Shown: positions 11,985 through 24,048 of the stretch, one piece after another
How positions within the stretch are numbered: the first letter of the stretch is position 1
How the letters are laid out: every line of letters begins with the position of its first letter
Assembly (NCBI GenBank): GCA_004154925.1
Contig: QJNS01000075.1
Location: forward strand, 124,001 to 188,000
Reading direction: 5' to 3'
Length of the DNA: 64,000 bases
From: Monosporascus cannonballus
Lineage: Eukaryota; Ascomycota; Sordariomycetes; Xylariales
Notes under the pieces: model-generated
Told to the model about the DNA's origin: nothing
Seen by the model: the letters and a program-made list of their open reading frames with translations, nothing else
Databases searched by the model: none
Made by a program: the position numbers and the translations under genes

Positions 11985-13140
11985 TCTGCGTATCGAAATT
12001 ATTGTTCTGTAAATTTTTTGGTTATAGTAAATCGGGTAAAATTTTGATAATCCGTATAAATATTAATCTGGTGCAAATTTCCCTTTAGGAAATACTTAAA
12101 TTCCCGAAATGCTATAATAATGGCCATAAATTCCTTATTTAAAATACTATAATTAGATTCGGCTTTTTTTAATTTGTATTAAAAAAATACAATAAGGTAT
12201 AATTTGCTTTAATTATTTCGTTATTTAATTATTACTTTAACGGGTAATCCGAAATATCGGTTTTTAATTTAATATAGCGGTTTAAATCGTACATAATTAG
12301 TATTAATTCGTTAATAATCGTATTTTTAATATCTTAAAATGCTTTTTCCGTATTTGGCGTTTATTTGAACTTTTCTTTTTGTAAAATTTGTTAGGGGTAT
12401 AGCGATTTTATTAAAATTTCGAATAAATTTTCTGTAATAATTATCAAATTTAAGAAATGTTTGTACTTTTTTAACTATCGTTGGCGTTTGTTATTTTGTA
12501 ATTATAACGATTTTCTTAGGATTTATTTTGATATGTTCTAAGGTAATAATATGTTCTAGATATTTTATTTCCTGTATATAAAATTAATTCTTTTTGCGTT
12601 AACAAATAACCTTGCGTCTTATAAAGCTTAAAAAATCTTATAAACGTATTTTGCATTTGCTTTTTCCGTTTTTAAAAAGATAAAAATATTATCGAAATAA
12701 TAAACGACGAAAATATCGACATATTTTCGTAGTACGTAATTAATTCTTTGCTGAAAAATTATTACGTTCGTAAATCTTATTAATATAACCAAATACTTAA
12801 ATAGTTCGTATTTCGTCTTACACGTTATTTTTTATTCGTATCCTTTTTTGATCTTAATAAGGTTATATTTATCTTTAAAAGCAAATATTATAAATTATTT
12901 GGTTCTGTAAAGTTGGTCTTTTATTTTCGTAATTAAGGGTAATAACGTTTAATTTTTAATAGTAATATTATTTAATTATCGATAGTTAACTATAAGTTGT
13001 AATTTCTTATTTTTTTTAGGTACGAAAAATATGGAGTGTTTTGCTGATAACTTCGAAAGTCGAATTTATTTTTTCTGTAACCGATTTTCCAGGTATTTTT
13101 TAAAAGTACATAATTCGTTTTCGCTAAAGTTATAGATAAG
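11985..13140 (-). pseudogene. Element B reverse transcriptase and RNase H remnant
   Basis: The minus strand over about 12664-12722 reads VDIFVVYYFDNIFIF. This is the catalytic box with YLDD decayed to YFDN (Asp to Asn by G-to-A). RNase H follows toward lower coordinates; the FREFRYFLKG-equivalent lies at about 12080-12135. The order and spacing match element A. Confidence 0.78.
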
Positions 13141-13479
13141 GTAAAACTTCGTCGAAAATCCTTCCTTAAGGATTATTTCGTAATCTTATTCGCTATGTTC
13201 TAATAATTTTGTATTAAGTTACTTTTTAAAACGTTACTTATATCTATAATATTATAATAACATATTAATTAAATTTTCTAATTCTTAAACCTGTTATTTT
13301 TATTATTCCAGATCGTTATTTAGTTGTTTTAATTTCGCTTTAATAATAATAACGATACGTTATATTTTTTTTGGTACCCGTTTTTTTATATATATTTTAT
13401 TTTTTTAGGTAGTAAGGTTTTTACCGTATTTTTATGCTTGTATTCGTCGTTATTTTCGATCGAATATTAAGAATTTAAT

Positions 13480-14720
13480 TTTTTTGTTAATAGGAAATAA
13501 AACGAACTTTACTTGGCCAGTTTTTTCGTTAATTAAAATTCCGTATTGGCGTATTTATAATAATCCTAAAATCATATCGTAATTCTCGAATAAAACGATA
13601 TTAAAATTAATTATCTGGTATTATTCTTTAATAAAAATTTCGAAAAAATTAATTTTGCGTATAAATTTCCGTTATCGTAAATAAATTTTTACCTTTCGGC
13701 ATTCGTCGTTATATAAGGTTTTAACTTATATTTTTATAACAGTTTAAATTTATTAACTATATCCGGTATAATGTAATTTTTATCCAAAGTTCCGTAATTT
13801 ATTATTGCGGTATATTAATGCATTTCGATTCGTATATTTAAAGTAATAAAGTCGTTAACATTTTTTATTATTACGTTTAAAACCTTTTTTAAGAATTTCT
13901 TTTAATTCCTTTAGGTTTTGTTATTTTGCAGCTTTTCTATAAGTAATTCTTTTTTAAATTTTGTTCGAATTTATTAAGCCTTATTTATATTTTTTCGTTT
14001 AATACGTTAAGTTATTATATCTGTCGTTATTGCCGATCTATTGTTTTTTTCGAATTATATTAATTATTTTTAATTTTCTTATAATTCTTTTTCTTAACGA
14101 ATAAATTGTTTTTTCATAGTCGCAATTATATCTCATTATGCGTTATTTTAACTGTTACTTTAAAGATATTTTATAAATTAATATATTTTTTCCTTAATAA
14201 CTTTCTTTCTAAGGATCCGCGATAAATATTAAATAAAAATAAAGATCCGTAATAACTTTCTAGCAGGACTTCTTAACCGTACGTCAGATTAATTTTTTTC
14301 CGTTTAATAATTATATTATTTATAATAATAAAAAGGGGTTTTCTGTAAATATTGTTTTTTTTCGGGCTAGCTTTTTGTTTCGGCCAATTGCTAAATATTT
14401 CCTAAGGTTATGGTTCGAAGATATCGATATTATTGCTTATCGTTTTTGTTATTTCCGGTACGGTTTGGAAAATTAAATTTCTTATAATACATACGGATAA
14501 TTCGTTCGTAAATATGTTAATTTTATTTTTCGTAATCAGGATATTCTCGTCGTCGACAGTATATGGTATACATTTTGCCGTATCGATCAAAAGTTCCGGG
14601 ACAAATTTTTCTGTCCAGTTCTGATATTTGCGTAATTATTCTTATAATGTTTTTTATTATGCTCGCAATACTTATTAAGCCAGTTTTCTGGCTTTTCGTA
14701 TTTTTCGTCAAATTTCTTAT
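13480..14720 (-). pseudogene. Element B protease and gag-pol spacer remnant
   Basis: The minus-strand block over 14408-14590 stays open for 60 codons and aligns by eye with element A 3030-3215 (shared pattern I-x-T-x-K-x-I ... ITKNK ... EL.V.I.R). This spacer is therefore conserved between the two subfamilies. The protease-type segment lies at lower coordinates. Frames on the other strand and in shifted registers over 14433-14784 are shadows. Confidence 0.62.
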
Positions 14721-14870
14721 CGTAATAATTTCCGTTGGACCTTTTGTTACAAACCTAATATGTATTTGGCCTAGATTATGTTAATAGTTTTGCTATTATT
14801 TCTTTAATTATTGCTGGATTGTTTCTCCGATAAAGCGGTTTAGTTATTCTGTTATAGCTTTTTAGGTTTT

Positions 14871-15745
14871 CTGCATTTTTAGGCTTTATATTCCATTTTG
14901 CCGTAATTAAAATATTTAATCTGGCTTTAATTTTATTTATAAGTAACGTTAAATTTTATTAATTTTAATACCGTTCCGTAAAAAATAAAGGGTACGTCTT
15001 ATTTTTTCACCTAGTTAAATTTATTACATCCTAAACGTAAAGCGTATTATCCTTTTTTCTTTTGTTATTTTTCAAATTGTCAATTATTAATTTTAATTAC
15101 TTTTACGATATACCGATTTAGGGCAATTGGTCGTTTAATCTGAATAACTTTATTTTTTATATCATCTTTTAACTTTTTGTAAAATATATCGATAAAGGCG
15201 TCGGTTTTATCGTTTTCTTATCCCGCTTTAACCGTAAAATCTTTAAACTTTACGGCGTATTTGGACGCAGGTTTTTTTATCGGAATTATAAGAATTATTA
15301 AGCCGTAAATCGTTTTTTATCCGGATTATCGAAATTATTTCGTATTTTATTTTCGAAATTAATATAAAGTAAAAAGATTTCGTTAATAAAATCTTTTTAT
15401 TTAATTTTCTTATTTCCAGGAAATTTTTTATAATAAGTTTAAATTAATTAACCGTATTTTCCGTTAGGTATATTTTTATTACTAGGATTATATCCGTTAA
15501 ATTATTAAGGTTTAGAAAACGAAAGTAAATTCGTATTTAAATTAGGGAAATTTAAGGGCTACCTTTTTTATTATAGGGTTCCGGCTTTTTGGGCTTTATA
15601 CAGGCGAAAAAGGTTTAGGTAAGTAACGTAATCTTAAATTGTCGAACTTTTTTTTCCAGCTCCCGAATTCGAACTTAAAGCTGCTAAATAAAGGTTTTCT
15701 AAGCGTTAGTTGATATTTTGACAATATTAAATATTGCTTAAAGTT
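14871..15745 (-). pseudogene. Element B gag remnant
   Basis: The zinc-knuckle equivalent lies at about 14871-14915, where the minus strand matches A's 2736-2777. The capsid region follows to about 15560. A charged coiled-coil-like start with ELE/LKL repeats lies at about 15640-15740, as in element F. Confidence 0.65.
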
Positions 15746-15776
15746 TAACGGTACTATTGAACAAAAACTTGTAACG

Positions 15777-16167
15777 TATAACGGCTAAAAGATTTAACTA
15801 ATTATTAAACTTTAAGTCGACGGGTTTATATTAGTAGAAGTATCGTAGGAATTTAAGTAATAAATATAGTAACGTATTACGTCTTTTAATACTAAAAATA
15901 AAAAGCGTATTATAAACAATTAATATTAATAAATGTTATAAGTTAAAGTTATCTAAATTATAAAAATAATAAACGTATATATCCTATTTTTATTTACTGG
16001 TTTATCTTTACTTCACCGTACTTAGTGAATTTTTGCTGAGCAGTTGCTTAATGCTAATCAGTGGTGCTCAGCAGATCTTTGCTAAGCACCGGTCACGTGA
16101 CCCGAGAGGTGGTCCGTGTTATCCTTGTTGACCGTTTTCTGAGGCCGGAGCCTGTTAGGTCGTAACA
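15777..16167 (-). repeat. Element B 5' LTR
   Basis: 391 bp. The outer part (16020-16167) is strikingly less mutated than the inner part: TGCTGAGC, CACGTGACCCGAGAGGTGG and GAGGCCGGAGCC are still GC-rich. The 3' LTR shows TTAAGT, CGTGACCCGAAAAGTGG and AAGGCCGGAGCT at the same places. The outer end is CGTAACA, intact. Confidence 0.9.
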
Positions 16168-16172
16168 TTCGC

Positions 16173-16731
16173 GTGGTAAAATATATATATATGTTAGGTA
16201 TTTCTGAATAAATAAATGAGGATTTATTACTAAAGTTAATGCTTATCGAAAATTAATAAACTTAAAACATTATTAACAATTAAAAAAGATATTATCGAAA
16301 AATATTAATACGAAAAAATAAAAACCTTTTACAAGATTTTAATATTATTCTTTGTAATTTTCGATGCATTTTAATTAGTAGGTTATTATCAAAATAACTT
16401 TAATGCCTTATTTTTAATATTCTTCATATTAAAACTTATATATACTTCTAAAATAATATATTTTTTTGAAAAAAGAGTTATCTATAAATAAATAATCTAA
16501 TATGGTTTGTTATTTATCGAAATATTTAAATTTCGATTCAAACAAAAAATATAAAAGTATTATAAAAATATAATAAGGTTTACTATTATAAAGATTTTAT
16601 CGATATAACGTTAATGAAATTCAAAATAATTTTAAACGGCCAAAGATAATTATTTAAACAAAATTCGGATATTTTAACAAAATTTCGATTTTTATGTAAA
16701 TTTCATATTTACGAAAACATTTTTATAGTTT
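16173..16731. other. AT-rich body segment of the hAT-like element, no gene seen
   Basis: Lies between elements B and C. Stops in all frames and no repeats recognised. It ends with CATAT (16732-16736), the left duplication of C. Confidence 0.5.
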
Positions 16732-16736
16732 CATAT

Positions 16737-16885
16737 TGTTACGACACTAGCAAAGCGGCTTATTTAAGCCGCTGTTTCGCTATATATATACAAGCGTTAC
16801 GCCTTTGCAAGATAACTTTTTTTTTCTTTCTCGTACAATAACAGAATATCTTTCAGAAATCCAAAAGACGTATAACGTCGTAACA
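16737..16885 (+). repeat. Element C 5' LTR
   Basis: Starts TGTTACGAC and ends GTCGTAACA, a 9-bp inverted terminus. It contains the hairpin AGCGGCTTATTTAAGCCGCT (16754-16773), unmutated in both LTRs. Confidence 0.88.
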
Positions 16886-17599
16886 GTTTGTTATACCCTC
16901 AAAAAAACTTTACAGCAATTTATATAACCTCGTTATAATACCGCTTACACCGCGCCCTAAGTCCGCCGTTATTACATCGCCACTTCGCTATAATATCTTT
17001 AAATCTCCCGACCCTTAAAAAATAATATAGGTATTAATACGTTTACCTTTAAACATAAATAAAGTAATAACATAACGTTACCTTTTCGACTTACGAACTC
17101 CAAGGTATTTTTTACGAATTTCTTTATTTAATTTCCGCTTTAATACGGTTTACCCATAATTTTACGGCGTTAGAACGCTTTTTTAATTAATATATATATC
17201 TTTAAAAATATTTAACAAATTTGCGTAAAATTTAAAAAATTTATTAACCCTTAAAATACGCATATAATTAAGATAAAAACGATTTACAAATATAAAGTAA
17301 TTAATACGAAAAGTTAAATAATTATTACATAAAACTTATTAATTTTATAACCGCTTAAGTATCATAAATTAAAATATAATTAAATAAATTAATTTTGTAA
17401 ATATTTTATAATTATAAAATAATTAATACTAAAAATAAAATAATCCGCCTTTAATAATCTTTATTTACGAAAATACTTAATTATTATAAAACGCTTATTA
17501 TAATAAATTACGGTTATAAAAAACATATTAAAGTTATTCGTTAATACTTTATTTAAAATAATCTTACAATCCGACATTACTGAATTTTTAATAAATTTA

Positions 17600-18350
17600 T
17601 AATATGTCCCTTTTAAAATAACAAATAATAATTATTTTTACGATTTTAAACTGCCTATATTTAAAGGCGATATTAACGATCAGATAATCCGTTAAAAATA
17701 TATTAACTGGTATTCCTTAATACGATTAAAATTTGCGATTTTTTAAAATACTTACTTTTCGATTATAAACCGCATTATATATATAATTTAACGACTTTAA
17801 AATAGTATTTATTCGTATATATATAATAAGGTACATAATATAATAATATCATATACGAATTTCGAAATATAACCGAAAAAATAACGGAATATATAAAATA
17901 TAATTTTATTTTTAAACTATATTGATATTATTATTAATATATCAACTTAGCTTTACTAAAATTTTTAAACTTTAGAATAAAGCTTAATAATATTCGTTAA
18001 GTTTATTAATAATTTTATATATTTTATCGATTAAAGTCGGTAACCGTTAACCTTACGCATTATTATATTATAATACAAAATTAACAAAGCATTTTACAAC
18101 AATTTCGGTTTACAAATATAACGCCTTATTCTCAAAAATAATTAAAGGTAAATACGGCTTTTTAAAACCTTTTCTAATAATATAACAAATCGGATTTTTT
18201 GTAAATATATAGCCAAAAACTAAATTGCTAATAAAACGATACCGCAATGTTCTCTAAACGCCCTAACGTTTTCTGGGCCCGAACCTATATAGCTGGATAC
18301 GGTAATAACCAGAATTACTGGGCCCCGCCCCTTTTTAATCGAAAAAAAGT
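17600..18350 (+). pseudogene. Element C gag remnant
   Basis: Around 17648-17700 the frame reads LPIFKGDINDQIIR, stop, KYINWYSLI, resembling the start of a Gypsy capsid domain (the F-x-G-D block followed by a tryptophan). A GC-richer patch at about 18240-18340 probably held the nucleocapsid or linker, but no zinc knuckle is certain. Confidence 0.5.
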
Positions 18351-19399
18351 AACGTCGGCGTAAGTTAAATTTTCACATTTATTATAAAAAAACAGATATT
18401 ACTTTTTTATATGTCTTAATCGATGCCCGCAAAATATAATAATTAACGTAACGCTTATAACGTTTTAACGAAATACCGATACGTTATAATAAAAAATGTT
18501 TAATTTTTAAAATAAATTGCAATAAAAATGCTTCTTAAATTATTAAAATAATAATAATTTAAATTTATAAATATATTTTATAAGTCCTAATATACTTTTT
18601 TTATTTCGTTTTACTTATAATTTAACGATAATAATGTATTATCGGTACGGTTTATAATAAATTATAAATATTTGCTTATAAAATTCTTTAATAATAATTT
18701 CGCATATTAAAATGATATCTTTTATTATTTAATTCTATAATTTCATTAATTTAAATTAATAAATAAAATTATAGCCGGTTCGATTATAACGGCTTATACG
18801 GTACGATTTCGTATAAGTTCCGTTATGAAAAACCTTATTTTTTACTAATAACTCTTAAACGATTTCAACGTTATTTTCGGGTTACTTTAATTTCGGAAAC
18901 ATAATCCGTTAATTAATTAAATAATAAAAATAATACGTATAAATAACGAAATAATATCGGAATATTTAACTTTCCCGTTTTTAGTAAAATTACTTTTTAC
19001 TTTTTTAATTTTTTTATCTTATTTTAATATTATATCCGCAACGGTACGATTATTTCGTAATATTATTTTTTAACGTTTTGCTGCATAAAAACAGAATAAT
19101 AAATTTTATACCTTTGGCCAGATTTTTTGCCCTTATAAATATATTACGCAAAATCGGTACCTTATTTTTCTGATTAGTATCCGCAAATAAAATAATATCG
19201 TTAACGTTTACCGTAATTTTACGTAATCTTTTTATTTAAAATAATAATATTAATCCGGGTATTATTTTTCTTAAATAACGGTTTTTTATAATTAAATAAC
19301 CAAAACGCCTAAATTATATCGCATAATTAAAAAGGATATACAAAAATATCTTCATAGCAAACCGCCGGTAATTATAACCGAAATTTTAAAAAGTTATTA

Positions 19400-20120
19400 C
19401 CTGAGTACTATAGTTTAGCAAAGGTATTCGTTTTACGTAACGCGGACTTCTTTTTACTATACCGATTTTTTAATTATAAAATCGAATTACTTCCAGGCTA
19501 AACGTTATTATATAATTGTATAAAAGCTATATCTCTTTACAAATTGTTAATAATACGGAAATATATCGATAATTATTTAAATAGAGATTTTATCCGCCCT
19601 AATAATTCTTGAATAATAACGTTTATTTTATTCGCAAAGAAGCCGGAAAGTAAAATACGTATTTACGTTAATTATTACGGTCTTAATAACGTTATAATAA
19701 AAAACCGTTACCTTATTTTTTTTATTCCGAAAAACCTTAAACGTTTTTTGTTCGACGTGGATATTTTCGAAACTTAATATTATTACGGCCTTTAATTATT
19801 TATATATCGCCTTTAAGAATAAATAAAAAAATTCTTTATAACTCGATTCGGGTTATTCGAATATTTTATTATAAATTTCGGCATAAGAAATATTCCGACT
19901 TCGTTTTAGGCTTATTTGAATTATATATTATTTAATTGTTTAAATATATACTGCATCACGTATTATAATAATATGTTAATTTATTACAAAAGCCAAACAT
20001 ATATAAACATTATATACGTAAAATAATTTGCCATTTCGTAAACGTAAAATTAATAATCAATATCCGAAAATATGAATTTAGCATAACGAAAATATATTAT
20101 TTAGGCCTAATAAGATTTAT
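19400..20120 (+). pseudogene. Element C reverse transcriptase remnant
   Basis: Sequence at 20068-20112 reads KYEFSITKIYYLGLI, the conserved block after the catalytic box of Gypsy reverse transcriptases (K-C-E-F ... V-x-Y-L-G). Upstream, at 19961-19987, a different frame gives YYNNMLIYY, a plausible decayed YLDDMLIYS. A frameshift between the two would be needed, so the catalytic call is tentative. Confidence 0.65.
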
Positions 20121-20379
20121 CGATAATATTATTATAGGTTTCCAAAAAATTAAAATTATTTAATGATAAATGGTTTTCGAAATATTACGAAAATTATAAC
20201 GTTTTTTCGGCAATTTATAAAAAGCTTTTTATTAGTTATAAAACCCTTAATCAATTTAATAAATAAACGGAAATAAATAAATTTTTAATAAAAAACGCCA
20301 TAATAGCTTTTTAACGTTTTAAAAACGCTTTTTTTACAGTATCGGTTTTATTATATTATAACCTTTAACGTAATATAAT

Positions 20380-20700
20380 TTTAAAAACTGATATTTTTAA
20401 TTAAACCGTAAAAAACTATTTTCGTAATTAAATACGTTAAGCGTTTTACGGCTTATTATTTTCTTTCTTATAAAATATAACCTAACAAAATATAATTATA
20501 AAAAGCTGAAAAATCTATATAAGCTATTATGAATTATAAATACTTATAATATTTTGCGATTATAAAAGTTTTAAATTTATATTAAATACGTTAATTTAAA
20601 GTTTTTAACGATTTTCGGTTTTACGTAATTTATAAACTGGGAAAAAGGTTACGATTTTAAACGCATTATTATATTAGCCCGTCGTTTAATTTGCGGACCG
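20380..20700 (+). pseudogene. Element C RNase H remnant
   Basis: LKTDIFN, stop, TVKNYF starts the domain (family pattern: E-T-D-A-S, then V-G-A-V-L-S-Q). It is followed about 25 codons later by a block equivalent to AYYSRKL.PAE.NY. Strongly decayed, but the order and spacing are right. Confidence 0.6.
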
Positions 20701-21149
20701 TTATAATATTACTAACAATAAGAAAATATATAGATATCGAACGGTATTTTTATCCGAACGATATAAACCCCCCTTAATATATATTTTATGAACGTTAATT
20801 AATTAATAAACGTATTAATCGATAACGTTTATAAATTATTTATATTAATTAACAATATTTTTGCGGCGTTTACGAACTTAATTCAGAAATAATTTAAATT
20901 AAATATTTATAACACGATTAAAATTCCGAAAGCCGATTATAAGGCTGTATAAACGCGTATTTATAGTAAAAATAAATTATTTATATTAGGAAACAAAATT
21001 TTAAAATTTCAAATATTATATTATAATCATGATATAATAATTACGAATTATCTAATATATTTTGAATTATATAATATATTATAATAAAATTATTATTAAC
21101 TGAATTTATTATAAATTTTATTATTTTTGTATAAAATTATTATTTTTGC

Positions 21150-22350
21150 TACCGTTTTAAGGTATATAAAATTTCGCGAACAGGCTTTTTCAACTTTTTA
21201 CGTATTCTAGTCTATTTATAAAACGATATTTCTATAAATTACGTCGGTTTCTTTCTCGTTTACAAAGGTTTCGAGCATATTTACGAATACCTTTTTATAA
21301 TAATTAATAAATTTACGAAAATATGTTATTTTATTCTTATTATAAATATTTTCGTAATTACATTTATTAATGTTTTTTTTCCACATATATCGTTTATACG
21401 GTACTTTAACTATACTTATATCGTATTATAGTACGTAATTTGTTTTAAGTTTTTTAAAGAAAATTAAAATAATATTTAAATATTATATTTTATATTTTAC
21501 TAATTTATTACTTTTAAATCGATAATTAAACGAAAACCGTTAATATAACACTATAATAATATTTATGGGGTTATTATTCGTTTTATTAGGACGATTAAAT
21601 ACATTAATTTTTTCTAACTAAATTTGATAATAATAATTACGTTTTTAATATTAATAATATTGTGCCGTTTTTTGTTAATTATAATTTCCATTGTATGAAA
21701 AGTACGGAATTATAATAATTTTTCGAAATTCCGAAAGTATTTACGTAATAGAAAAAATATATTAAAGAGATAAATTATATAAATAAATTAAAATATATTT
21801 TAAAAAAGATTAAAGTATTAATAATAAAAATATATAACCAGTACGACGAATACGTTAATTAATATTGTAACAACGTAAGTACGTTCGTAAAAAAACGGGT
21901 TTAGGTTAATATATATTATATAAAATTAAAACGGTCTAATAATAAGCTTAGTAATAAATAAATAAATGCTTTCGCTATTATTAAAGTATAACTTCAGGGC
22001 GTAACCGTAGAATTATCGGTATAATATAAGTTATTCCCAATTTTCCATATTGTCTTTATTTAACGTTGTACATTTAATCTTTTAAAGCAAAAACTAATAA
22101 ATAAGAAATAAAATATTCGGGTTAAAAACGTTGTCGTTATAAATATAAATAATATAGAAAACATAAAATAATATTTCTAAAAAATTCTAAATTTTTAAAA
22201 TATTAAATACGGCCTTTAATATAACGTTAAATAACAGTAATTATATTACCTTACTTAAAAACCGGTTACGAATTTTAAGAAATATAATTTTAATATATTT
22301 AAATTTTATAAAAATAACCCCAGTAAATTTGGGCCACCCGATTAATACCA
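21150..22350 (+). pseudogene. Element C integrase remnant and C-terminal tail
   Basis: The plus-strand frame at about 21935-22080 reads NNKLSNK, stop, INAFAIIKV, stop, LQGVTVELSV, stop, YKLFPIFHIVF. This is the tail of Gypsy integrases (KL..K..GPF.I.K ... V.YELELP ... HPVFHVS). A PPD.YQVL motif at about 22335 may begin a chromodomain. A 94-codon minus-strand frame at 22342-22626 is low-complexity antisense. Confidence 0.65.
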
Positions 22351-22639
22351 GGTATTATCAAAATAATAACGGAAAATAATGCAGAATATACGGAAAAAAA
22401 TTATTTTATTAAGCCGATATTTTAATAACGCTACGATAAAACATATATTATATTTTAAATAATAAAAATAAATATTAATTTTATTAATATTATAAATAAC
22501 CGAATTATAAAAGTTAACGGCTAAATCATAATACGTTATTATAATAATTACGTAATAAAAATAATTTGCCTTTAAAAAGAAATATAGCGTTATAATAATA
22601 ATAAAATAATTAAAAATTATAAACATGTAAAAAGAAATG

Positions 22640-23893
22640 ATAATATTAACTTCCGCCTAGGCAAAACTCAGGGTTATAAAAATAGTAATATATATTTTAT
22701 TACGGAAAATACGTTTAAGTAATATTTATTATTACTACTTTTCGTTATTAATAATTAAATAATATTTAGTTACATTTTTTAACCGGTAATCTAAACGTTA
22801 TTTTATTATCCCAAAATTAATATTGAGTTATTATAAAATATATGTTTCGATATATTTAAAGCATTACTTGCAAAACGAAAATTATAAATTTAAATTTTAA
22901 CCTATTAAATAACGATTTACCCAGAATAGTTAATTTTATTTTTGCTTTACAAATAATATTAAAAGCGTAATTATAGTTAAAAAATAATATTAATCTTTTT
23001 TTATATCTGTTGTATTAAATACGATATAATAAGTTTTTTTTGGCGGTTTTAAAAATAATATAAAATTAAAATATCGCCCCGTAAAATTCTCGACAAAAAC
23101 CTTTACGGTACGCGTACGTCTCATTACCGTCGTTGTCGAAAATTGGCTCGTTATTGTCGTTACGATTAACGTCAAAATAAAAATCCACCTAATAAAAAAA
23201 TATCTAAATTTAAGAAATGAACTTAAATATTTTCTGCCGGTTATGTATCGAAAAATTAACATAATAATAATATTCTATAAAGGTAACGTTAATATTATAA
23301 TACGTATAATTTACTATTTAATATATTTTTTAACATTTAATACAAAATATATACTTCGCAGTTATAACGAATATAAAATAATAGCAAAAAAATCATTTTT
23401 TTAATATCGGGATCGTAATTAAAAAATATATTTAAAATAAATTATATATGGCCGTTTTGCGTAAATAGACGTTATGTAAATAGTATAAGGTTAAGGAAAT
23501 ATCGTTACGACAACGAAAAACAACGAGAGAAAAACGTTATAAAAATAACGAAAAGACAAGAAACAAAAATTAAGGAGAAATCTGGTATTTATATCGTAAA
23601 AGCGGTAAAAGCGGAGATATGGCAAAATCCAGTCAGACCAATAATATCCCGTACGATAATATTATTACTTCTGTACCGAAATTAACGTTATACACTTTCT
23701 GTACGGTATTTCGCTACTCGACTATTACCGCGGCCCCATTTCGGCTATATCGCGCGTACGCCATATTATCGCCATAACGCTTTGCGATATCTAATACGCC
23801 ACCAATTAACTAAGGTTCGAATTCGAGAAAAGCATTTATGTCTTTTATTTTTTTATACAATTAAAGATAATTGCTTTAAGAAAAAAGGGCTAC
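22640..23893 (+). other. Element C 3' region before the LTR, including a GC-richer untranslated stretch
   Basis: From about 23460 to 23850 the base composition rises (for example near 23720-23800, with CGCG-containing runs), unlike the coding part. It is probably 3' untranslated sequence that was a poor RIP target. A 90-codon minus-strand frame at 22990-23262 has no recognisable domain. The polypurine tract is at 23878-23889. Confidence 0.45.
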
Positions 23894-24043
23894 TGTTATG
23901 ACATTAATAAAGCGGCTTATTTAAGCCGCTGTTTCGCTATATATATTCAAGCGTTACGCGTTTGTTAAATAGCTTTCTTCTTTTTTTCTCGTATAATAAC
24001 AGAATATCTTCCAGAAACCCAAGAAACATACAGCGCCGTAACA
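23894..24043 (+). repeat. Element C 3' LTR
   Basis: 150 bp and close to the 5' copy. The hairpin AGCGGCTTATTTAAGCCGCT is at 23911-23930. Ends in CGCCGTAACA. Confidence 0.88.
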
Positions 24044-24048
24044 TATAT

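Larger units (their letters stand above)
9411..16167 (-). mobile_element. Element B: full-length RIP-degraded Ty3/Gypsy retrotransposon, minus strand
   Basis: Direct LTRs at 9411-9802 and 15777-16167 with the exact duplication TTCGC at 9406-9410 and 16168-16172. Read on the minus strand the order is 5' LTR, gag, protease, reverse transcriptase, RNase H, integrase, chromodomain and 3' LTR. Coding blocks correspond one-to-one with element A. The LTR ends and the polypurine tract are shared with A, but the LTR middle is a different sequence, so B belongs to a variant subfamily that also includes E. It is opposite to A in orientation and inserted independently into the hAT-like body. Confidence 0.92.
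16737..24043 (+). mobile_element. Element C: full-length RIP-degraded Ty3/Gypsy retrotransposon with short LTRs
   Basis: Direct LTRs of 149-150 bp (16737-16885 and 23894-24043) enclose 7.0 kb. The flanking 5-mers are CATAT (16732-16736) and TATAT (24044-24048), differing by one C-to-T. The polypurine tract AAGAAAAAAGGG just before the right LTR sets the plus orientation. Readable plus-strand pieces in order are a capsid-like LPIFKGD block (about 17650), post-catalytic reverse transcriptase sequence (about 20068-20112), RNase H (about 20385-20640) and an integrase tail (about 21935-22080). The order is Gypsy. It shares no LTR sequence with A, B or H. Confidence 0.85.

Noticed and set aside
14433..14784. 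Plus-strand frames of 63 and 73 codons
   Set aside because: Shadows of the conserved minus-strand spacer of element B.
19180..19260. Minus-strand VNVNDIILFAD motif resembling a reverse transcriptase catalytic box
   Set aside because: The polypurine tract, RNase H and integrase tail of element C are all on the plus strand, and no neighbouring polymerase blocks accompany this motif.
22342..22626. 94-codon minus-strand frame
   Set aside because: Ile/Tyr/Phe-rich low complexity from AT-rich DNA, antisense to the end of element C's pol.
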